Under the pieces are notes generated by a model. It was given only the letters and a program-made list of their open reading frames with translations. It did not search any database and was not told the origin of the DNA. From Oncomelania hupensis (lineage: Eukaryota > Mollusca > Gastropoda > Littorinimorpha > Pomatiopsidae), in NCBI GenBank assembly GCA_036898135.1, contig CM072514.1, forward strand, positions 4,955,029-5,019,028: a stretch of DNA of 64,000 nucleotides, written 5' to 3'. Position numbers and translations under genes: made by a program. Numbering within the stretch: position 1 is the stretch's first letter; the number at the start of each line of letters is the position of its first letter. Below, in pieces: positions 22,213-32,002 of the stretch.

Positions 22213-22957
22213 GAAAAAGTATTTCATAGCAAGTGTGTTGGGGCTTTCAGAAAATAAACAAGTAAACAAGTGAGTAAGGTAAATAAGTTCAGATACAAGA
22301 ACACGTAAAGAAATTAATCATAATATTCATATCTCACAGTAGTAGTTATTTTTTTTTACTTTATTTAAATAATAGCACAACTGAAAATTTACGAAGTTAC
22401 TAGTGTGACTTGTGTTCTCTCTCTCTTTCTCTCTCTCTCTCTTCTGGCATGTGTGTGTTTGAGTGTGGGCGTGTGTGTGTGTGTTTGTGAATTTATAAAC
22501 AGTCATGTGTTGTGATTTGGCCTAGCATGTGATGATCATTTCATTGCATCGGGTGCGTGTGTTGTACGCCTGTGGTTGGTACTTGTGCGTTATGGCTTTT
22601 GGTAATATGAGGGGGGGAGTACAGCAAAAAAGTATGTTTGGGGTGTGCGTGTGAATATTAATGGTTTTGGTATATTTTATGTGTTATACTGTTTATTTCT
22701 TGTTTTGTATATTTCATTCTTTTAAACTTATTCTACATTTTACATTTAATATGTTTGCGCAGACGACAGGCCAAATTATAGGTAAATTTTATAGACGAAT
22801 AAAGTCTCAGTCTCATACTTGCAAGGCAACAACGAAATGACACACGGAGAATAAAACAAGCGCAGAACACACCCTGGTCTACCCCATTGTGACTTGGAAC
22901 CTGGCTCCGTATAGAACCGTAAAGGAATTAATATGGCAGCGAGGTAGTGGGGATGGG
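22213..22957. other. Simple-sequence-rich intergenic/intronic DNA
   Basis: Contains (CT)n near 22418-22442 and GT-rich tracts, plus an AATAAAGTCTCAGTCTCA block near 22797 that may be the 3' end of an old LINE. No ORF supported. Confidence 0.45.
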
Positions 22958-23640
22958 TGTAACGAACGCATTTCGTACACGTTTGTGTAGGAAGACGTTA
23001 TGACGTCACTGTGTTATGCCGGAAGTTTACGGTCGAATTGACAATTTAGTTTTGTGAGCTGTTGTTAGTTCAGAGAAGGCATATCAGTTGGGTTGAGCGG
23101 ACGTGTTCGTTGGTGCTCCGAGAAAGCGGGATTCTACTAGGAAATACTATAGCTGTATATAGAATACAGGTATTTATTATTATTATTGGTATTTATAATG
23201 AGCTGTAAAGCTATTCATACGAAACGGGGAAAGTATTACTTTTTATGAATTATTGTGATTAGAGTGCAGGAGAATCCATGTTTGAATGAAGTACGATAAC
23301 TCGTGTCAATACTTAAGTTATTTGATCATGTAATTATTATATGCGATTCAGTTTATAACTACGATGCCATGTGGTATTCATTCATATGTGAAGATATGGG
23401 GCTGAAATAGGAATGTAATTCAGTTGTATAATTTGTATATCTAATGATGAATGAATGTGCAGTAATATGTTATAAATTGAATCACCTATAATAATTACAT
23501 GATCAAATAAGGTATGTGCTGTCTCTGAACTAACAACAGCTCACAAAACTAAATTGTCAATTCGACCGTAAACTTCCGGCATAACACAGTGACGTCATAA
23601 CGTCTTCCTACACAAACGTGTACAAAATGCGTTCGTTACA
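22958..23640. mobile_element. Foldback MITE with about 120-bp TIRs
   Basis: The left arm begins TGTAACGAACGCATTTCGTA and runs to about 23080. The right arm (23522-23640) is its inverted copy, ending GCGTTCGTTACA. Both include a TGACGTCA-type site, GCCGGAAGTTTACGGTCGAA and AACTAACAACAGCTCACAAA. ATGGG flanks both sides (22953-22957, 23641-23645), a 5-bp target duplication. No ORF. The superfamily is unassigned; the ends are inverted, so this is not an LTR pair. Confidence 0.85.
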
Positions 23641-24513
23641 ATGGGTACCACCCTCATTAAGCTGGACTAGAGAAAAAAAATGGTCACAAAAGTCTCTCTA
23701 CCCAGAGAAGGGATACTTGTCTTTGTATGTGAGCAAAGACTACTTTTGTCTATCACAATGTCAACAAGATGGCAATTCATTTATTTAAATGTATTTCCAG
23801 ACTCTCACACACAAAGCCGAAAAATAAACATTTTGTAAAAGTTTTTATTTTTTTTAGCGGTGTAGTGACTCTGTTTTGTCCTAGCGAAGCAACAGGAAAA
23901 CATGGGATAATAGGCCACGAGCTAAACTATTGGCAAGACAAACAAATCATCAAAATCTGTTCCGCCACATTTTAGATACAGCGCAAAACACATTTAGAAA
24001 ATAGCCAAGCACAATGGCCTTGACCTTTGAGAAAGTACACATACCAATGATATAACATGCTTAGCAGTAGATCCACAAAGTACACAATGACGAATCTCGG
24101 TTGTTATTCTTGAGATAACGAAAAAAGCGTGTTTTGAACAAAGAGCTAGAGAGCAAACAACATGGCACTGATGGTAGGCCACTAATCTAGGTAATATTCA
24201 TGTGAGGTTTGGTAACAATCCGTTCAGAGGTTCTCGAGATATGGCTTCCGATGGATCGACGGACAGACAGACGGACGGACATTGGGCTCGTTCTGATCCC
24301 CACCCCCCACTCCCTCTCCCACCCACCAACTGTTTTTCTAGACAAGTCTGGAATTGCAAAAATGATTAAATCTGAATCAACGTGATTGAAAAAGCAAAAA
24401 TGATGTCAGTTCTGCTTTGCCATTATACCTCACTGCTAGTGTAATGGGTCATATTGGGCAGGTGAACAAAAGTTTCTAAGTGTACACTGTACCATTCTTT
24501 CTTGTCAGATTAC
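23641..24513. other. Duplicated host intron
   Basis: Carries a segment (CAAGATGGCAATTCATTTATT... to ...TTCGTTCTGATC) repeated at 24715-25260 and partly at 9045, 10345 and 12285. It includes the CGACGGACAGACAGACGGAC low-complexity motif at about 24256. No gene. Confidence 0.6.
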
Positions 24514-24618
24514 CTGGACAGGTGTTGGGATGAGCAATGTCGTCGCACGGCTTGCCAGCGCATTCAGGTATGCAAGGCTCGCAGCTTTCATTTCGTCCGT
24601 AATAGCCTGGCGTGCATA
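24514..24618 (-). CDS. Host gene exon: Cys-rich EGF-like segment
   Basis: A 105-nt phase 1-1 exon on the minus strand encoding (V)CTPGYYGRNESCEPCIPEC followed by AGKPCDDIAHPNTCPG. The acceptor is TTCCAG above 24618 and the donor GTAATC below 24514. CTPGYYG is the closing phrase of laminin/MEGF-type EGF repeats. It joins in frame to the preceding FTP exon (26001-26228) and to downstream cbEGF exons. Confidence 0.75.
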
Positions 24619-26000
24619 CTGGAACAGGAACAAACTCTATGCTTTAAATGACAACATAATGTCATGTCTCCACTTCTGATGAAATGCATGCTATTGCTAG
24701 ATGCACAAAATCAACCAGAAAATAAGATGGCAAGACATTCAAAAGTTTATACCAGACACTCTCACACATAGCCGAAAAATAAGTATTTTCAAGAGTGTTC
24801 ATTTTGTAGGCAGTGTTGTGACTGGGCTTTATCCCAACGAAGCAAAAGATAAACATGAAATGATCGGCCACTACCTGAACTGTCTGCAAGCAAACACATA
24901 TAAATCTACTAAATGGAGCATCGGGATGACCATGACCTTTGCGAAGATATGAATACGAATGAAACAATATATTTAGCAGTAAATACAGTATTCCAAAAGT
25001 AACATTTATTAATTTCGAGTCGGCAAAAATGTGTTTTTTTAACAAAACAGTGGAGCAACGGACTGATGACAACCGGACTGCTACTGAATGATGGCCCATG
25101 ATTTTAAGTACCTGTAGACCACTAACCTAAGTAATGTTCCTAAGAAGTTTAATCAAAATCCCTTCCTTGGTTTTTAAAACAAGGCTTTCAACGGACCACC
25201 GGAAAAATGGACGGACTGACCGACTGACATTAGGCTCGTTTTGATTCCCTCTTCCTCTCCCCCTCCCTCCCTCACTGTTTCAACGTATTTTTAGATAATT
25301 TTGGAATACACTGAGGAATTTCGGTTCAGATATTCTTAGATTAGGCAGAAAGTGTGTTTTTAATTTTAAAAAATAGTGAAATTCGGATCGGGGCGATGTG
25401 CCGACCGACATACGACCGACAAAATGGCTGTTATTGAACGATTGCCTAATGATTTCAAATACCTGTATAATAAAACTAAACAAAATATCGCTTTAGCCTT
25501 GTTTTATTTTTTAACGATATTGAGCAAAATGTGTTTAGCAACAAAATGATTCCAGTGACCTTGACTTTGCGATAGAGCATAGGTCATAGCAAGGAGGGTA
25601 AGCCATTAACCTAGGTAATGTTCAGATGAAGTTTGGTCAAAATCCGTTCAGTGGTTCTCGAGATATGACTTCCAACGTGTCGAAGGACGGCCGGACAGCC
25701 CGAACGATAGATCTACATTTGGCTCGTTCTGATCTCCCCCCCCCCCCCCACCGTTTGTTTTAAAGTATTTTAAGATACGTCTGGAAATTGAACACACACA
25801 CAAAAACAAACAAATAAAAAAAGCCCCCAAAAAAATAAAATAAAAAAAACAACGGCTGTTGAATTTTTTTTAAAGAAAATTATTTAGGGCGACTCGCGTT
25901 GCATGCTGCATATGCGTGAGTGACTAAAATAAAATAAATATATAATCGAGCAAATAAATAAATAAAGTCAAATAAATATGCTTTGACATCCACAGCTTAC
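24619..26000. other. Host intron with duplicated segments
   Basis: Segments at 24715-25260 and 25500-25770 duplicate 23765-24310. CTCGAGATATGRCTTCC plus GGAC-rich stretches mark each unit. A poly-C run lies at 25736-25750. No ORF supported. Confidence 0.6.
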
Positions 26001-26228
26001 CCCATACTTCAACCTCGCAGAAATTCAGAAGAAAACTTTCAGGATTACTCGCATTGTCACTTCTTGAGATCTTGACGTACCGGCCTTTCTTGGGTAGAGA
26101 ACTCCCTGGTGTCCTTGATTGACCACGTATGTCTATTACTGAATCACTCTGAGGTCCTGATGATATGTTGTATACGTTAGTGTTGTCAACGTACACTTGC
26201 ACATTGTTCATCCTATTCAGCTGATTCC
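26001..26228 (-). CDS. Host gene exon: second half of a fucolectin-type F5/8 (FTP) domain
   Basis: A 228-nt phase 1-1 exon on the minus strand. It encodes NQLNRMNNVQVYVDNTNVYN, then PKKGRYVKISRS and the closing LNFCEVEVWG. This is the C-terminal half of the eel-fucolectin/tachylectin-4/pentraxin (FTP) domain, a fucose-binding F5/8-type fold. The acceptor is AACAG above 26228 and the donor GTAAGC below 26001. It fits in frame with 58805-59011, which ends in ITIYARG, so the intron between them is 32.6 kb and holds the Polinton. Ligand specificity cannot be told. Confidence 0.85.
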
Positions 26229-26329
26229 CTGTTCAACACAACCAATAAACGTAGAAAGGAAAGGATTATGTCAGCAAATATGACAAGGCGTTGAATGAAT
26301 TATAATAATACTAGTGGTTTTGTACCCTG

Positions 26330-26955
26330 GCAAGCCAGGGTACACAGGTTTTACACTCGTTTGATGGTGGTGTTTTCTATCAGTAGTTGATTCAGCCCCA
26401 ATGCTTGAATTCTCCTGATAGGTGTAAACTCAGATTCGTTTATCCACGCAACCTGTTCAATCAGCATACAAGTCACAGAGTCGACGTATGAAATTTTCCA
26501 CTTTTATTCAGCACACTTCATACAATCGCCTTTCCACACTTTTACAACAACACTCTCCTTTTTACTTTCCAACTCACTATCAACAACAACTTTTGAAACA
26601 GTGCGGCACTTATACAGTCTCTTCATACTCCCGAACAATTTAGAACACGGTAGAATGACGCACTACCACCAATCAAACTAAAGATCGTCATCACTGACTT
26701 ACGTCATACATCTTTCTAAACATTCCAGGAACGTTCTCAAACTTCGACATTTATCAGGAAGTTTCTATCGACAGTAAACACGCAGATCTAGGGAATTCTC
26801 CAATAATATCGATTAACAAAAATCATCAACGTTATACAAAGCTTCTTCTAACAACAACGCAAACTCAAATCAAAGGTAAATACACTCTATTATTGAGTAC
26901 TTTTCCAAAACGAAACGATTAGATCTATCGTGCGCGCTTCAGACATACTATCCTT
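26330..26955 (-). repeat. Diverged solo-LTR-like repeat
   Basis: In reverse complement it parallels the LTR at 56240-56775: both share TTTACCTTTGATTTGA, the AAGCTT block, a GGAACGTTC/GGAATGTTCGAAG block, GGATAAACGA, and GAATTCAAGCATTGG..GCTGAATC near the end. The terminal TGTTAC/GTAACA are degraded here. No internal retrotransposon genes are attached. Confidence 0.65.
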
Positions 26956-27492
26956 CGCGTTTCAACGTAACAACAGGTTGCTGTTTAAAATGTAGACAGA
27001 GAGACAACTGTTGTCTGCGAGTTTCATTTGGACAATGATACCTCCCCATATCCCCCTTGATACCTCCCCATACCCCCCTGATATCTCCCCATCCCCCCCA
27101 TGATGCCTCACCATACCCCCTTGATACCTCCCCGAACCCACTTGATACCTCCCCATACCTCCTTGATACCTTCGTACCCCCCTTGTAACCTACCTGTACC
27201 CTCCTTGATACTTCCCCATTGATCATTTCGCAGGTATGGATGAAAGGAATCGACCATCACCATACCCCCTTATATATACCCGTATCCCCGTTATGCCTAC
27301 CCATGCCCCTTTAAACCTACCCGTAGCCCCCTTTTACCTACACGTACCACCCCATCCCTATCCTTGGTACTACTACTACTACTACTACTACTACAACTAC
27401 TACTACTACTACTACTACTAATATTGAATATAGATTAATACAAATAGAAATCATAAAAAACACCAAGGTTTTAAAAGAAAATTTGATACAAG

Positions 27493-27533
<41 letters not shown>

Positions 27534-27554
27534 TATTATTAGTATTAGTTTATA

Positions 27555-27633
<79 letters not shown>

Positions 27634-27640
27634 TAAAGGT
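26956..27640. repeat. Minisatellite and (TAC)n/(AAT)n microsatellites
   Basis: 27030-27240 is a C-rich minisatellite of about 23-bp units (TGATACCTCCCCATACCCCC) and decays into CCCNTT-type units to 27365. (TAC)n follows at 27368-27420, then (AAT)n at 27497-27530 and 27558-27632. No gene. Confidence 0.85.
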
Positions 27641-27664
27641 AAAAAGCCTAAATTAAAAAGAAAA

Positions 27665-27745
27665 ATATCCATAATATGTCCTGCGTGAGATTTGAACTTG
27701 GGTCGCCCTGCACGGTAGGCAAATGTTTTACTAAGTAAGCTATCA
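27665..27745 (-). repeat. tRNA-like head of a short retroposon
   Basis: On the minus strand this holds an A-box-like TAGCTTACTTAGTAAAACA and a B-box-like AGTTCAAATCTC at tRNA spacing. The cloverleaf is poor and there is no usable anticodon arm, so I read it as a tRNA-derived SINE or tRNA pseudogene rather than a tRNA gene. The downstream region to 28030 shows no gene. Confidence 0.5.
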
Positions 27746-28236
27746 AAGCTTCGTAGAAAGACCATCAATTTTTTGGTCTATATGGGAAAACATGCTGAAA
27801 CCTCAATTTGATTTTTAATGGAAGCTCGCGGAATGAGGCTATTGCAGTTTGTGGACATTTTGTTTATTTATTTATCTCACAAACGGTTAAACGTTCGGTA
27901 AGGAAATGTCGGCTATAATGATTTCGCTGGTTTTGAGCACACAGCAGGCCAATCCGCAGCGCCCAGCACCTGCCCAGATCAGCGTCCATTGATAGTAGAG
28001 GCGAAGAAGGACTTCCGGCTAAGCAATTTATATATATAGAAGTATGGTCGTATAATATAATAATACATAAGACACGTATTTGTCCAAAAGTTTACATTGG
28101 AAAAGTTGTTTCTGGCCAGGCACAACGTGAATAATATTAGTATAAAAATAATAACATAACGGTGATGCTGAAAATGCGATGACAAAGATAATGATGCTGA
28201 CGACGACGATGGTGATGATAATGATGACGATGCCTA

Positions 28237-28455
28237 AGAGAGAGGAAAAAGGAGAGTACTCCGACAACACGCTCCGTGATGTTGAATTACTATAATATAT
28301 GCTCTTTTAAGCGTCTTAAAATAAAGATAAGAGTGTCTTTAGTTTAATGTATTCTATGTGGTGCCCCTACGACTTCCGAGTTAGGGGATAGGATAGGATA
28401 GGTACATGCACCGTGCAGCCTTAAGACACACACACACAACAAACACACAACACAC
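28237..28455 (+). repeat. Polinton left terminal inverted repeat
   Basis: About 219 bp that matches the inverted right end with few differences. Distinct blocks are the AG-rich terminus, GACAACACGCTCCGTGATGT, an AT-rich part, a 48-bp LINE 3' tail (28355-28402, GTGGTGCCCCTACGAC...GGATAGGATAGG), TACATGCACCGTGCAGCC and a CA-rich inner edge. Similarity stops at AACACACAACACAC. Confidence 0.92.
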
Positions 28456-28749
28456 ACACACATTCTAAAGCGCGCACAGTCACAGCAAGGATATTGATTT
28501 TTTTTAGACATGCAAGACCACAGCGGCCGTCACACACGCACGCTATACAAGCGCAGTTTTGACACACGCTGGCTGTGGGTAGGCAGGTTAAAAATATTAG
28601 GTGACGTAATTGTTCTCGAATCGAAAGGAAAAAACATCCTCTCCCAGCGTTCTGTAGTAGTCACGAGTTTAAGGTCAGAGACAGCTTGGCTGTGTTGCAT
28701 ACAAGACGTGTGTTAAACTAGGAGTATTTTTTAAAAAAGGTGCAAAGGT
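28456..28749 (+). promoter_or_regulatory. Leader between left TIR and first gene
   Basis: About 290 bp without an ORF I would support. The (CA)n continues from the TIR. This may hold the promoter for the gene at 28750, but no clear TATA box is seen. Confidence 0.3.
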
Positions 28750-28965
28750 ATGTCATTAAATTCTCCATTGAATTCTTTCAGATTGTTAAACATTGATGAT
28801 GATTATGAACTATCTTTGAAGCAAGAAACAGACTCTATTACAGAAGACAGTCAAAATAGTAATATTGTTACTGAAGAATTAAGACAGTTAAAGAAATGGA
28901 TACGTTTCTTCAATCATGTTCTAGAGAACCAAATGAATGTAACCTCAACTATGAACAGCTTTTAA
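28750..28965 (+). CDS. Polinton left-arm ORF, unknown, acidic
   Basis: 71 codons from ATG at 28750, rich in acidic residues (NIDDDYELSLKQETDSITED). It overlaps the next ORF by 70 bp in another frame. I do not recognise it. It could be a separate small protein or the N-terminal part of the following protein after a frameshift. Confidence 0.45.
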   Translation: MSLNSPLNSFRLLNIDDDYELSLKQETDSITEDSQNSNIVTEELRQLKKWIRFFNHVLENQMNVTSTMNSF

Positions 28966-29321
28966 AACATGCTAACTCTGCAGATGAAATGGCTGCGTTT
29001 GTTAAATTAGCCATTTCTGAACAGAAGAACTCAAAATCAAGAAATTTAAGTCATTCTCTTTATTTGGGAAAATACTTTGAGATGTTATATGAACAAGTAC
29101 AGAAAGAAAAAAAAAAGATTAAATGGAGCGAGTACTTGAGGCAAAATAATCTTTTAAACCATTCACAAGCCAGTTTACTGAGACAGTTATCTAAACAATT
29201 TTGTCATTTTAAAAAATTTCATTGTTTGAACATATCAATTACTGAGTTGAAAAAGCAATCCGATCTTATTATAAAATATATGAAGGAAGATTCATCTTTT
29301 GCAGAGAAGTGGACAACTTAA
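28896..29321 (+). CDS. Polinton left-arm protein, unknown, helical
   Basis: 141 codons. Lysine-rich and predicted mainly helical, with KKKIKWSEYLRQNNLLNHSQ followed by ASLLRQLSKQFCHFKKF. The pattern of a helix, a short turn and a second helix (SQASLLRQLSKQF) could bind DNA, but that is a guess. No catalytic motif, membrane segment or signal peptide. It is the only gene in the left arm and is separated by about 1 kb from the next cluster. Start uncertain because of overlap with the ORF at 28750. Confidence 0.55.
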   Translation: MDTFLQSCSREPNECNLNYEQLLKHANSADEMAAFVKLAISEQKNSKSRNLSHSLYLGKYFEMLYEQVQKEKKKIKWSEYLRQNNLLNHSQASLLRQLSKQFCHFKKFHCLNISITELKKQSDLIIKYMKEDSSFAEKWTT

Positions 29322-30373
29322 TCAAATGTATTGAGGGGAGCTGCGTGTGTGGAGATTTTTCTTGACACCCCCCTATTATTATTTTTTTTAGAATATATAG
29401 TTAAAAACACGTCACACAACAACACTAGCAAAAGCTGTCAACAACTGTTGCTGTTGTTCTGATGAGACCCTACAGCAAGGGCGAAACAGCTTCTTTTTAA
29501 GTCTACATTTAATTTTCATAGCTCTAGTGTAAAACAGAACGAAGTCTCAGTGACGCGGCGTTTCTTCACAACAGCCCTATTATTATCTATCGGTTCTACG
29601 CACTAATTATTGCCAGGGTCTCAGTGACGCAGCGTTTTTCAACAACAGCCTTGTTGTGCGCAGTGGGGTATGCGCGTCACTAGCAATGACGAGACATGGT
29701 ATTTTTAGCTCGCGATCCGGCGCACCGGATCAATGACGAGACATGGTATTTTTAGCTCGCGATCCGGCGCACCGGATCAAGATTGCCAACGTCACTAGCT
29801 ATGATGAGACAGCTCGCGATCCGGCGCACCGGATCAATGACGAGACATGGTATTTTTAGCTCGCGATCCGGCGCACCGGATCAACTGTACAACGGCGATT
29901 GAAGGTGATGATCATCAGCAGCATGAAGGCGAAAGGGTCATGATTGGCCCCGCCAATAAAAAGAATATATGCCCTCTCCCACACTTTACATCAATTACAC
30001 AAACAGCAACAAGCAGTATGAGACTCGCCCCCACTCATACACATCACTTAAAACAATCAACAAGCAAAACTCACCCCCACTTAACTTACCCACCCTCATT
30101 ATTACCATATTGTTAGTTAATATAAAATACTCTATTATTATTGCCCCACTAACATTAAGCCTTTCTATCATCATCAATAATTTATTATACTCCACAGTTA
30201 AAAGAGACAGACGGTTAAGGGAAGTAATAATTAATAAACTATTATGCATTTAGTGCATTGCATCCCTTTGACAACATATTAAAAAAAATACTGGACGCGC
30301 CTTTCCCCCGAATAATTAAACAGGCTCAACCTCGGCAATCTGTCCCAACACAATTTTTATATTGACCATACCA
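29322..30373. other. Polinton left-arm non-coding region
   Basis: No gene supported. It contains a direct repeat GTCTCAGTGACGCRGCGTTT at about 29548 and 29613, the hairpin array (29686-29883) and a block GGACGCGCCTTTCCCCCGAA near 30292 resembling dispersed repeats at 3200 and 11710. Confidence 0.6.
29686..29883. repeat. Four-copy hairpin-bearing tandem repeat
   Basis: Three full 47-bp units (ATGACGAGACATGGTATTTT then TAGCTCGCGATCC...) and one shortened unit at 29801-29836. Each contains the palindrome GATCCGGCGCACCGGATC (7-bp arms, CGCA loop). A spacer of about 20 bp separates unit 2 from the short unit. It lies in the non-coding left arm of the Polinton. Repeated hairpins can be regulatory or replication-related, but no function is shown. 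Confidence 0.85.
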
Positions 30374-30610
30374 TTATATATTAATGTCCGCTGGAATGAT
30401 CTTTTGTTTAACAAGGTAATCTCTAGTAAATAACGATAATGAAAAGATACCAACCAGTTTACCAGCATCTGAAAGATCCATTTTTCCCAATTCAATAGGT
30501 TTCATTTTTAAAAGAGATTTTGCAATCATAGCATAAGCTGTATTTAAGCCTACTAAGACAACACTATGGTATCCAAGATTAACAATTGTTTGTTCATATG
30601 GTACACTCAT
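30374..30610 (-). CDS. Polinton small membrane-associated protein
   Basis: 78 codons from MSVPYEQTIVNLGYHSVV; the upstream in-frame AUG at 30664 would add a leader lying inside the preceding gene, so I prefer 30610 (A-rich context). Two hydrophobic stretches, SVVLVGLNTAYAMIAKSLL and LVGIFSLSLFTRDYL, suggest one or two membrane helices. It is last in a three-gene minus-strand cluster. Function unknown; small membrane proteins are common in Polintons. Confidence 0.65.
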   Translation of the reverse strand: MSVPYEQTIVNLGYHSVVLVGLNTAYAMIAKSLLKMKPIELGKMDLSDAGKLVGIFSLSLFTRDYLVKQKIIPADINI

Positions 30611-30644
30611 TTTTATATATAATAAAAAAAATAATAATAAATTA

Positions 30645-31091
30645 TTACTGCATTGAAAACACATCTAATGATGGCTTCAATGATAAAGATGATTCAATTT
30701 CTTTTTTTACAAGTGGTTTTGGGGGTTTCTGTTTATTTATTCCTTGGCGGTATTTATATATTATGTACCCACTTGCACCCACTACACCAGCTATACATAA
30801 ATAATATATGTTATTTGAAGATTGTACTGGTTGTATTGGTTGTATTGGTTCTTCTTTGTTTGTTGTTAATGTTTGTTGCGTTATTGTTTCTTCTTTTGGT
30901 GATTCCTTTTTTGTTAATATGTTTGCTTTTGTTTGTTTGTTCCATCTATGTAACTTGTTAAATTCTGCTAACTTCTTTCCAGCTGCAATTCTTCCCAGAC
31001 TCTTTTGTTTAGTGACTGTCACTGGGTTCTGTTGATTCTCCGAATTCTTCACCTCCGTCTCCGTTTCCATCTCCTGATTGGAAGAGTCCAT
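30645..31091 (-). CDS. Polinton protein with basic motif and C-terminal membrane helix
   Basis: 148 codons. The N-terminal half is polar and charged, with a basic patch KSLGRIAAGKKLAEFNKLHR at residues 30-49. A Q/P/T-rich linker follows, then a membrane segment IYYLCIAGVVGASGYIIYKY (about residues 95-114) and a basic cytosol- or lumen-facing tail. It overlaps the upstream gene by 83 bp in a different frame. It might be a virion membrane or DNA-condensing component, but this is inference. I do not recognise a named family. Confidence 0.7.
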   Translation of the reverse strand: MDSSNQEMETETEVKNSENQQNPVTVTKQKSLGRIAAGKKLAEFNKLHRWNKQTKANILTKKESPKEETITQQTLTTNKEEPIQPIQPVQSSNNIYYLCIAGVVGASGYIIYKYRQGINKQKPPKPLVKKEIESSLSLKPSLDVFSMQ

Positions 31092-31536
31092 TTTTAATAG
31101 CAGAGAAATTTATGTGTTGAAAAGTAATTAGCCCGGCTGAAAATGGGGTCAACAAGCTTCCAAACTTATAATACAAATTTCTTGATGCCTCACTAATCCC
31201 ATTAACAATAACTGGATCTTTAATCAAATCATCAAATAAATCATTCTCACAATCTAAAGTAACAAAGGCCGACACAGCTTTGGTATATAATTTCACAATC
31301 GAACGCCCTAAACTCTTAACCATTAAAGCGCCGAGAACTTTATCATATTTATTATGTAATATAATGATCTCTTCTGGCCTCAGTCTTTGCACTTGTTCAG
31401 TAGTTAAGTCAACACCAAGATAATACTTTGACTTTCCGGAAGCTACTAATGCAACCAGCCTGTCTCTTTTCTCATTGTCAACACCTGTAGCTGTGACATT
31501 AATAGCTTCTTGCATTAACAAGTCATCACAATTCAT
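31009..31536 (-). CDS. Polinton conserved-type protein, unknown
   Basis: 175 codons starting MNCDDLLMQEAINVTATGVD. Mixed helical sequence, with LTTEQVQRLRPEEIIILHNK and a KVLGALMVKSLGRSIVKLYT stretch, a weakly hydrophobic LLTPFSAGLITFQHI, and a G/E/D-rich tail. It is first in the leftward cluster and divergent from the gene at 31574 across a 37-bp A-rich gap, so both share a very short promoter region. No catalytic motif seen; function unknown. Confidence 0.7.
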   Translation of the reverse strand: MNCDDLLMQEAINVTATGVDNEKRDRLVALVASGKSKYYLGVDLTTEQVQRLRPEEIIILHNKYDKVLGALMVKSLGRSIVKLYTKAVSAFVTLDCENDLFDDLIKDPVIVNGISEASRNLYYKFGSLLTPFSAGLITFQHINFSAIKNGLFQSGDGNGDGGEEFGESTEPSDSH

Positions 31537-31573
31537 TTTAAATACAAATAAAATAAAAAAACTAAATTAAAAA

Positions 31574-31999
31574 ATGGCCGGTGCTGCAATGGTGCTTGGT
31601 TCTGCTGCTGTCAACGCCTTAGCCTTTTCAGGGTCAAATTATTTGTTTTCAAAACTGGACAGTAAAGAAGAATCAAAACGGCATAACTTAGCAATGGAAA
31701 AATTACAACAAGATCAGGCCGAATACGACAAAAACAGACTAATGCAGCTTGATTTTGTTAATACAAGATTGAAAGAAGAAGGTCATGCTGATAAAACATT
31801 CGAAGACGTTGATGAAGCTTTGCACCAATATTATTTATTCACCGGCACAACACTACCTTCATTAAAGCAGCCAGTGTTATCTGATTACTACACACCTAAC
31901 ATTGCATTTACAATGTCAGAGACCGGAGAATTAATTTTAATTGTGTTTGGAATAACAGTAGTTTATTACCTCGTTAAACAAAAATATAAATCTAAATAA
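31574..31999 (+). CDS. Polinton protein with N-terminal glycine/alanine helix and C-terminal membrane segment
   Basis: 141 codons, start in AAAAAATGGCC context. An Ala/Gly-rich N-terminus (MAGAAMVLGSAAVNALAFSG) is followed by a polar coiled-coil-like helix (residues 30-70). The C-terminus, LILIVFGITVVYYLVKQKYK, is a membrane helix with a basic tail. Only 3 bp before the integrase gene, so probably co-transcribed. Likely a small structural or membrane protein; unassigned. Confidence 0.7.
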   Translation: MAGAAMVLGSAAVNALAFSGSNYLFSKLDSKEESKRHNLAMEKLQQDQAEYDKNRLMQLDFVNTRLKEEGHADKTFEDVDEALHQYYLFTGTTLPSLKQPVLSDYYTPNIAFTMSETGELILIVFGITVVYYLVKQKYKSK

Positions 32000-32002
32000 A
32001 AT

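Noticed and set aside
22958..23640. Pair of short LTRs
   Set aside because: The ends begin TG and end CA with a 5-bp duplication, but the repeats are inverted, not direct, so this is a foldback element.
27665..27745. Possible functional tRNA gene
   Set aside because: A- and B-box-like segments are present but the stems do not pair well; better read as a tRNA-derived retroposon.
29686..29883. CRISPR-like array
   Set aside because: Regular repeats with palindromes, but no unique spacers and a eukaryotic context; simple tandem repeat of 47 bp.
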